NCBI GenBank assembly: GCA_013407085.1
Contig: JACCGJ010000589.1
Location: 52,116-116,115 of the forward strand
Direction: 5' to 3'
Source of the DNA: Atriophallophorus winterbourni
Lineage: Eukaryota; Platyhelminthes; Trematoda; Plagiorchiida; Microphallidae
DNA: 64,000 bases
Shown here in pieces: positions 55,950-64,000 of the stretch; the stretch's first letter is position 1; the number at the start of each line of letters is the position of its first letter. The position numbers and the translations under genes are program-made. The notes beneath the pieces are model-generated. The model made no database searches. It was not told where the DNA came from and saw nothing but the letters and a program-made list of their open reading frames with translations.

Positions 55950-57388
55950 ATGCTCTCGTCAAAGAGGACAAGCAATATTACCATCGCTCTCTGTCTTTGA
56001 AAATGGAAGAAAACCCTAAACTTCTCTATCGGATTGTCAATGCTCGGTCCAGTGTGAAACTAGGGGTGTTTCCTGTTATTTCTGAGAATGGATTAACAGT
56101 CACAGCAAATGAAACAGCTGATACTCTCGCTCAATTGTATGCAAATGTGTTGAGCCCGATAAAGGTTAGGGCGAATGAGAATTTACTGACATCGATTGTA
56201 TCTCAACAACTGAATGATATTGAGATTAATTCAGCGATTATACGAAGACACTTGTGTCGACTGAACCCTAGGAAATCTCCTGGAGCCGATGAAATAACAC
56301 CAGCACTACTAAAATCCTGTGACCAGCAGCTGTGTGAACCACTATGCCAATTGTTCCAACATTCCCTAACCGAAGGAGTAGTGCCAACAGAGTGGAAGAC
56401 AGGAGTAATTTCACCAATTTATAAGGGTGGTAGCCGTTCAGATCCCGCGAACTACCGTCCTGTCACCCTACTCCCCGTGATATCCGAAGTGATGGAGCGC
56501 ATAGTGACGGAAAATATAGTTCATCACTTGGAATCACAAAATATACTATCTGTCGCCCAGCATGGGTTTCGTAAAGCTCGCTCATGCTTGACAAACTTGC
56601 TGACGGTATTAGACGATTGGACCCAAACGGTTGACGCAGGAGACAGTGTGCACGCGTGCTATCTGGATATGTCGAAAGCTTTCGACAGAGTTGATCACTT
56701 CCTGTTGCTACAAAAGCTGAAACAGATTGGTATTGACGGGCAGCTACTCGTATGGTTCGAAAGCTACCTCAATGGGTGCAAGGCAACAGTTCGAGTTAAC
56801 GGGGTACAATCACGAGCCACTAATACCTCCAGTGGTGTACCGCAAGGTCCCGTTCTCGGTCCAGTGCTTTTCTTAGTTTACATCAATGATTTACCTGAGA
56901 CGCTCTCATGCAAGTTAGTTCTTTTTGCGGATGATGTTAAACTTTGGATGCGAATAAAATCAACTGCAGACTGCGTAAAACTGCAAAGTGATTTAGATGC
57001 ACTACACGAATGGTCAGTTAGAAATAAACTGCCTTTCAATTTTCAAAAGTGCAAGTTACTGCAAATCGGTAAGCCCTTTCCGTACGAATATCACTTTGGG
57101 CAGACGATTTTGAGCTGGACCGAATCGGAGAAGGATCTTGGAGTCTGGATATGTGGCAGCCTAAAGAACAGCGTGCATTGTGAGGTCATTTACAAGCGTG
57201 CTTCAAAACTTCTAGGTATGCTTCGACGGATATTCAGAACCTTTACGCCTGTAACGTTGCCAAGCATCATGAAGACCTACTTAATTCCCACAATGGAACA
57301 TGCATCGCAAGCATGGACTCCGTGGATGAAAAAAGATATATTCTTGCTTGACAGGATATATCATCGTGCGTGGTTTTCGAGACTTTAA
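55946..57388 (+). pseudogene. LINE ORF2 reverse transcriptase domain
   Basis: 480 codons open. Motifs in order: NPRKSPGADEITPALL, VISPIYKGGSRSD, YRPVTLLPVISEVMERIV, VAQHGFRKARSCLTNLL, ACYLDMSKAFDRVDH (motif A, Asp), SSGVPQGPVLGPVLFLVYI (motif B), LVLFADDVKLWMRI (motif C, Asp-Asp), LPFNFQKCKLLQIG and DLGVWICG. The catalytic triad is intact. The frame ends early at WFSRL because bases are missing near 57,375. The true C-terminus continues in another frame at 57,348-57,578 (GFRDFKYEEMLKKLKLLT, LRSDVIITYKILN). Confidence 0.9.
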
Positions 57389-57849
57389 ATACGAGGAAAT
57401 GTTGAAAAAGCTAAAGCTCCTCACTCCCCTTCAACGTAGACTTCGAAGTGACGTTATTATTACTTACAAAATATTGAATACTCCAGATTCTCCACTCCAA
57501 CATTTGTTCAAATACCGTGAATCAGGAAATACACGTATCCACTCAGCGGCACTACAAATTTTTCAATTCCCGTACTAATTGTCGCCGATATTTCTATTCG
57601 GTACGTGTCTGTTTCCTGTGGAATGTATCCAAACATTCATTCGAACCTTGGACACGTATTTGTTACATAACGATTTGACGATGCCTGTGTATTGACTCAG
57701 GGTATGCATATTACTTGACTCCAGTGACATCGTATAATAGTTTTTTATACCTCTTATTAAACGCATATTTACTATGATATGGTAATTGTGAAGCTTTGTG
57801 CTTTTTGTGACCATAAATTCTTCAATCTTGAATCTTCTCAACAACGATG

Positions 57850-60400
57850 GGGTGTGGGCAAGAAGGGCTAGCGGAGTGCAGAATATCTTATCGGTCCTGT
57901 AATTTACCGTCTTTAGACCTTAATTCATGTTTCACCCAAAGTTCTTCAGCGTACAGCGACGAAGAAACAGTTCATTACTTTGAATCAAAAATATACTCTC
58001 CTTGGCGCAACAAGTTTTTTTCTAAATCTCGCTTATGTTTGAGAAATTTGTTTACTGGCTCAAACGACTAGACCTGTGCTGTTGACCAATGATCTAACTT
58101 CCATGCTTACTATCCGGATAAGTCTAAAGATTCTGAGTGGTGTGATGACTTTCGAATAATGCAAAAGCTGAAGCAGATAGGTTTCAGCAAACAGCTACTA
58201 CATCAACTTACATCAATAACCTACCAGAGAATGTCTTTGCTGATGATATTAAAATATGAACGCGGATGATATCAACTGCGGACTGTTTACATCTGTAAAG
58301 TGAATTAGATGCTTTCCATGAATGGTCGGTACGGAATAATATGCCATTCAATTTCCAAAAATGCAAAGTGTTGCAGATCGGTAATCCATTCCATTACCAA
58401 TATCACTTTGGGCAGACTATTTTAAGCTTGCCCAAGTCGGAAAGTGATGTTGGCTTCTATGTGTGCGGCAGCCTAAATTACAGCGTGCATTGTGAGGTCA
58501 TCTAAAGAGCGATTTCAAGCATCTAGGTTTGCAGCGAAGGAGTCTCAGAAACTTCGCTCTGATTCTGATCGCCTCACCGTCTCGGATTTGGTATGAACCT
58601 AGGAAGAACAATCTGTCGAACTGATCGGATTCTAGGTGTTGCGGGGTTTTAGTCACAATTCCATACTTGTGTTCGACTACGTAAGCAGTACTCGACAATT
58701 TGTTGCTGTTAATGGGTAGCTCTCAGGGTCGATGAATTGACACACAAGGAAAAATTCTTACAGATTCAGCATTGGCAGGCTGATCAAATTATACCCGTCT
58801 TGTATTTGCACGAAATAGCGAACTTACTGAAATTAAAGATTGCGTAAATCGTTTTCGCCAGTGCAGCATGAATTTTGATATCATCGCTGTTGTCTTGCGG
58901 ATATCCACATAGCGTTAGACTACTGGACGAAGAAGTTGGATAGATATTCTTGCATTAACGTTTGCTACTTAGACATTTGAAAAACTTTTGACACAGTCAA
59001 TCACCTTTTCCTTCTTCAAAAACGGATAGGTTCGAGAATATGTGAACCATTCCTCTCATGGTTGTGCGACTATCTGTCAGATCACCAGAGTTAAATAAAC
59101 GGAGTGCTACCACAAAAGTTCAAACCACCATCGGAGTCCAGCGCGGATCCATCATAGGCCTGCTCCATTTTTCTAATTTACATAAAAATTTAAGCCAAAA
59201 TGGTAATGTTGAAAGATGATATGAAAATTTGGACACCAATCAGTTCTGCGGATGATTATGAGAAGCAGCAAATAGATTTGGACAACATGTCAAATTGTGC
59301 TGCTATGAATGATATGACATTCAACTTACGGAAATGTATGATAATCCACCTTGGCAAGAATGTTTCTTCGACATATCGATTAGGATCTGAAGAATTGACA
59401 TGGAGCTATTTGTTACAAGATTTTGGAGTTTGGATTAGTGGAAACCTAAATGAGCACGTTTCACGGCCAGAATATATATGGACAGGCCAACAAATGTTCG
59501 AAGAATATTTGGTAGATTCTCACTGGTTACGTTACCATGGATAATGAACGTCTACATTCGCCCTACGAAGGAGTATGCAATAGAGGCCTGGGCTTCTTGG
59601 CTGCGAAAAATATTGCTTTCTTGGATGAAATCTATCACAGAGCAACAAAGTTAGTTCTGGATATTTGCAATTTTCCTTACACCAAAATTTTGCGACGCCT
59701 GGGTCTATATGACTTTACTAAAAGGAATATAGTGCGCCATATTCTTCTTATCTGAGAATTGCCTCTAACTAAAGACATCCACCGATTCACCTGATTAAAG
59801 GGTTGTGGTATGAAAGTCTTCATACATCCCAAGTTCCCGTTTTTTATCGTGCCATCTTTGGCTTTCATGATATATTTCTTTTGGAAATCCCTACTTCAGC
59901 ATTTGCTGAACCCTACATACCTAGCGATATTTACAGCGATATTGGACTATTATATGCAATTAAACGGTGCGTGCTTGCGAAGTGCATAATATCTAATCGG
60001 TCCTGCAATCTACCACATTTTTACTTCAATTCATTTTCGCATCCAAACATCTTGAGCGCACAGTGACAAAGAAACTGTTCACCACTTGGAATCAAAAATA
60101 TATTATCTGTATCAAAGTAAGGTTTTTCTAAATCTCTGGTTCGAACGACTGGACCTATTTTGTTGACGAATGATCGTGGTTCCATAATTGCTATCGGGAT
60201 AAGTCTAACGATTCTGAGGGTGTTGATCACTTTCGACTAATACGGATGGTAAGCAAATAGGTATCAGTAAACAGATGCTACATCAACTTACATCAACGAC
60301 ATAACAGATACGCTTTTTGCTAATGATATTGAAATTTGGACGTGGATGGTATCAACTGCGTACTGTGTACATCTGCAAGTTCTGAACCATATTTGCCTGG
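57850..60400 (+). pseudogene. Nested decayed CR1-like LINE copies, block B
   Basis: Counterpart of 5,590-8,110. Pieces: 58,310-58,500 (MPFNFQKCKVLQIG, then a QTILSLPKSESD-like stretch) and 59,200-59,755 (DMKIWTPISSADDYEKQQ, MTFNLRKCMIIHLGKN, LQDFGVWISGNLNEH, EIYHRATKLVLDICNFPYTK, LRRLGLYDFTKRN). The latter belongs to a second LINE inserted in the first. 59,940-60,240 returns to the first type. No functional frame. Confidence 0.75.
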
Positions 60401-61950
60401 CGATACTTAAAGCGATGCTTGAATATTATATGCAAATGAACATGGTTCGTGAGCTAGAAGATAAGGAATAATTTGAGTTTATTCGTATACATGAATTTTG
60501 AGCAGATACAATATATTCACCAAATTAACATTTCCCGACATCACGCTACAAATTGTCGACTGTACTATGTTTCTTGTCCGTCTTGGTTGATAAATTACCC
60601 ATATGATCCAGTTTGTTAGCAAATGCCATAACTAAACGTTTTGGCACAAACATTTAATAGCTATTTCCCGCATCTCATAATTCGTTCAAAATTGCACATT
60701 CAAAATTGGCTTCAGGTTGATACGCAATATGAATGCATTTTGGCTGACAATGTGGAGAAATTAAAAAATTATGATGCACAGCCGATGAAATACCCATATT
60801 ATATATACTCTTCCATTACAAACTATAGTTTTTTACATTTTCGTTCAGAACCTAATCCTCTGGTGTAGTAAAGTATTAACGTTTTATACACAATCCTTGA
60901 ATATTTGAATCCTTGAACATATAAAGAGTCCAAACGGAAATAAACATAAAAACATAACGAAGTTAAGTTGACATGATACGGGTGTCATTGATGGGAAAGC
61001 GGACGACTTGTTAGAACACAAAAGAAGTTGAATGAATGAGTAGAGGGTTAACACTATGTCATCATCCTTGTTGCTCACTAATCATGTGCCATTACAGGTA
61101 TTCCTTGTTGCTCAATACGAGAAGTGCACTCACACACAACCAGTAAGTTCACTACAACAACCCATTACTTACACTGTACAAGCGTCACGAGCACTTGGCT
61201 ATCATGATATCCGATCTCAGAAACCGTATTCCGGAAGACGGACGACTGTACAAGCGTTAATAGTTACGGTGATCAACTATCGGCGACAATTCAAAAGTAT
61301 GTCACCACCTGTTCCAGCTTTGATCACAATCGGTCACGTATTCGATATTACTGACAACGTCAATAAAGTCTCTATAGTGTGAAAGACGTGGGGTTTGTAA
61401 TAATTTTTCTGTCAGTTTCACCGTTCTGGGCCTGGGTGATCTTGCCATGTTCTCAAGTTATACATTATTATGGAATTCTCATGGCATTATTTGACCTCAA
61501 TTTCACTGACAATAACAACCAGGTCGTTCATATGAGGTTCACTCTATTGTTGTATTGTTATACTATGTTGTCCTCAAATGTGAAATTTAAGGACAATTCA
61601 TTTAATCGCATGTTTTTCACCAGATAAGTAAAAAACTAAATTCACAAAATGAAAAGTGGGACCTGGCAAGAGGAAAAAATTCACCAGTCTCATACTTTTA
61701 TCTATTCCAATCAATGGAATCAAAATCATATTTCCCAACCCGAATAGTCATACTCAACCTCATGACAACGAAATCGTTGTGTGGTAATAAGAGCTTTGCT
61801 CAAATTCCACAAAATGTTTGCAACTGAAGGCAATAATCTTTCTGGGAGACCGTCCTCTGCCACAAATTCAGACAGCGATTTTCAGAAGAAACATTAGAAG
61901 AATGATGGATATGGATATTATCTAGCTTAACGTTAAAGTATCTCTTACCT
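60401..61950. other. Unassigned sequence, counterpart of 8,115-9,690
   Basis: Divergent from block A up to about 60,940, then nearly identical. The ORFs 61,056-61,382 and 61,379-61,627 mirror those in block A. They have no recognisable domain. Confidence 0.5.
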
Positions 61951-63075
61951 TTCGTCTTTTGTTGTTGTTGTTGTTGGCCTCATACTGTCGATGCTGTCTA
62001 TGGATGTACAAAACATTCGCATGTATTTTAAGGTTCAATCGTTTTTTGAATGACTTATCAGTCCGATTCCGGAGGAAAAATCTCTCCCGGGGCGCTTGCT
62101 GTGATAGACAGAACTCGGTTGTTGGGCATCAGTTGAACATCGACGCCATGATCTCTCTTCAACCAATGCCTCCAATGTAAACGGTCAAGATCAAGTTCTT
62201 CCCGACTCGCGGGGTCAATTTCAAATGCTTGAATATCTCTTATCAGAGTCTATATATCGCAAGCGCGATCTTCTCAATCGTTGACTTCCAGATTTCACCT
62301 GCCCATATAGTAGATCATCCTCAATACGCCCATTATTCTTTCTGTAAGTATAACCAATCCAACGTATGCGGCGCTGTCATAGTAGGGTGAACATGCTCTG
62401 TAGAACAGCTTTGAAAGTACTTCAGCATTAGTCATTTTGTCCATCCATCATATGTTCAAGATACGATTGATACGATACGGATGATTCGTAAGTGGAAATC
62501 ATTCAGCTTCCGTTCATGTCTTGATTGTTTGATCCAGGTTTTACGGCGATACAGTAAATCATTTACTACGCAGGCGTTGTATACCCTCACGTTTATCTTT
62601 ACAGTCAACTTGCGTGTACCTCAAACACGAGAATTTACTAGGGACAACATGGCAGCTGCTCTGCCTATCTGTTTATCAATCTCTGTGTCTAGCGAGTGGT
62701 CATCCGCAATGGTTGAACCAAGATAAGTGAAACGATGTACTGGTTTGAGATAATGGTATGCAACAGTGATGTATGGAGTAGACACAATCCCTTGACTAAT
62801 GAATTGTTGTATTGCTCATGCTGATTGGTAGACTTTTGTATTTGCATTTCGACGAAAAACCAAAACATTAACGACTGGAGTTGTTCATGGGATGGAGGGA
62901 TAATAGCTGCATCGTAGGAAAACAACAGGTCACAGATAATCACATCCCGTGCATTGGTTTGTGCTCTCAACCGGTTTAGGTTAAAAAAAGCTTGCCATCA
63001 CTTCGCTTGCGTAGCTAAATGCCTCTTGTACTCATTCTTAAAGCGTGCGTCAGAAGCAGAGCAAATAAGATTCTT
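61950..63075 (-). pseudogene. RTE-like LINE RT fragment, block B
   Basis: Practically the same sequence as 9,700-10,830, including the short (TTG) run at 61,961 and the minus frame 62,970-62,689 (VIICDLLFSYDAA). Non-functional for the same reasons. Confidence 0.75.
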
Positions 63076-63194
63076 TTGTCTTCAATGTTCATGTTGAATG
63101 ATTTCAGATCTTTAATTTGTTTACAACTTCTGCACATGAAAATTACAAGCTGACCCTAAGCCACAGAATTCGCGTGGTAACTTACAGATTAATT

Positions 63195-63410
63195 AGAGAA
63201 TTTTTAATTTAGGCTACTTCAATTTACAGAATCTACTGAGATGTACCATTCACCCCAAATACATCGTCGAACGCACGTTCAGTGATGGACGATATTCCCC
63301 TTTGCAAACACGTTGCATTTAATACCCCATACCGTGGAACCGATGTGTTTTTACTCCTAGATCTCGTTCTGGAAAGCAAGGAACACAACATTGATAACGT
63401 TGCTTAGGAA
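63195..63410 (+). repeat. Penelope-associated repeat segment, block B
   Basis: Copy of 10,950-11,165. The remaining bases to 64,000 match 11,166-11,755 and contain nothing that I recognise. Confidence 0.55.
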
Positions 63411-64000
63411 TTTCCACTGGGTCTAAGTAATCAAGTCATTATCCAATTTTACAATACGTTTGAAGCTGTAAGAAAAAATAATCCCGTAATACATTTAGAC
63501 ATATCGACATTCTGGCATTAATGATACGCTTAAAACGCGATTAACTGCCAACCGGAAACCAGCAATGTACATGCGTCTTGGTTTGGCTAATATCTGATAT
63601 CAAGAATTTAGTCGAATTGGGCTCAGCATTGGTTCTCAAGAACTAAACAAAAACCACCGATTTAAACTAAGAAACCGAACTCTTAAGCGGTTATTGGTAA
63701 GAAAAATTGCTTGGTGACAGCAACCGCAAACTCAATCCACAGAGACCTGGTAAACATTGCCTTTACTGCTGGCAACATTAAGCGAATTTGTTATCCAAGA
63801 CAAGTTATAATTCCTAGAACGGATATAACGCATGATGGTGAAACGCATAAGGTGAAACCTGGAGTTTCGTCAGTGAACAAGTAAGCTTGACCAACATAAA
63901 CTGCATCAAAAACTGCTGAAGCATTAGCCACACATTTTATTCATCTTTATTCAGCCAGAGAGAAGATGATATGTACATCACAAATCAAACTATTTCAAAC

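Larger units (their letters stand above)
53886..57834 (+). mobile_element. Nearly full-length CR1-like LINE (~3.95 kb)
   Basis: Ends are defined by comparison with block A, which reads GAGCCA...TTCTCAACAA without it (5,531-5,553). Contents: a damaged ORF1 (53,887-54,925), an ORF2 endonuclease (54,858-55,949), RT (55,946-57,388), a C-terminus (57,348-57,620), and a 3' UTR ending CAATCTTGAATC. No poly(A); the tail is the same short-repeat type as at 2,166-2,196. At least three lesions break the ORFs, so it is a recently dead copy. It is the youngest element in block B by sequence integrity. Confidence 0.88.
48739..64000 (+). repeat. Block B of the direct duplication
   Basis: Counterpart of 1-11,755. 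Longer mainly because of the 3.95-kb LINE at 53,886-57,834. The last ~3 kb (60,940-64,000) is nearly identical to 8,690-11,755. The window ends before the block does. Confidence 0.9.

Overview
Organism. This is non-coding-rich, AT-rich animal DNA. The mix of retroelements (CR1/Jockey-like LINEs, an RTE-like LINE, Ty3/Gypsy fragments, Penelope-like fragments) and a serpin gene with introns of only 32-73 bp point to a digenean flatworm, possibly a schistosomatid. That assignment is inference from family resemblance; I ran no search. There are no bacterial operons. Most open frames are decayed retroelements.

Layout. (1) About 1-11,755 and 48,739-64,000 are direct copies of one another (blocks A and B) made of decayed LINE and Penelope pieces. 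Block B holds a ~3.95 kb CR1-like LINE (53,886-57,834) absent from A. Block A holds a 95-bp LINE tail (2,102-2,196) and an RTE-like C-terminal fragment (~5,128-5,490) absent from B. (2) 12,109-14,384 is a 257-bp-period satellite. Every unit carries the conserved strands of a hammerhead ribozyme, and the left edge starts with an inverted arm. (3) 15,149-21,960 and 21,961-28,830 are a second tandem duplication. Each unit has a Gypsy fragment, a three-exon gene for a small secreted PAN/apple-domain protein, a LINE C-terminus and a Penelope-like element with a GIY-YIG remnant. (4) 29,165-32,391 is a nearly full-length RTE LINE on the minus strand, bounded by a 12-bp target duplication and inserted in an older CR1 fragment. 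(5) 32,800-44,600 holds scattered fragments, a leucine-tRNA-like sequence and a decayed Gypsy gag-pol. (6) 44,963-45,962 is an assembly gap of exactly 1,000 N. (7) 46,491-47,828 is a five-exon serpin with one in-frame TGA.

Cellular genes. Only three loci look like host genes: the two PAN/apple paralogues and the serpin. I rebuilt their exons from splice signals and reading phase. The PAN copies keep all six cysteines and all splice sites although the surrounding residues differ. The serpin is complete from start to reactive loop except for a TGA where most serpins have a helix F tryptophan.

Most interesting. Two unrelated repeats in the window carry hammerhead-type cores: the satellite, and the 3' ends of the Penelope-like elements. 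This resembles the known association of hammerhead motifs with Penelope elements and with non-autonomous animal retrozymes. The satellite motif looks mostly inactive by inspection (G at the cleavage position, poor helix I); one divergent unit has an A there.
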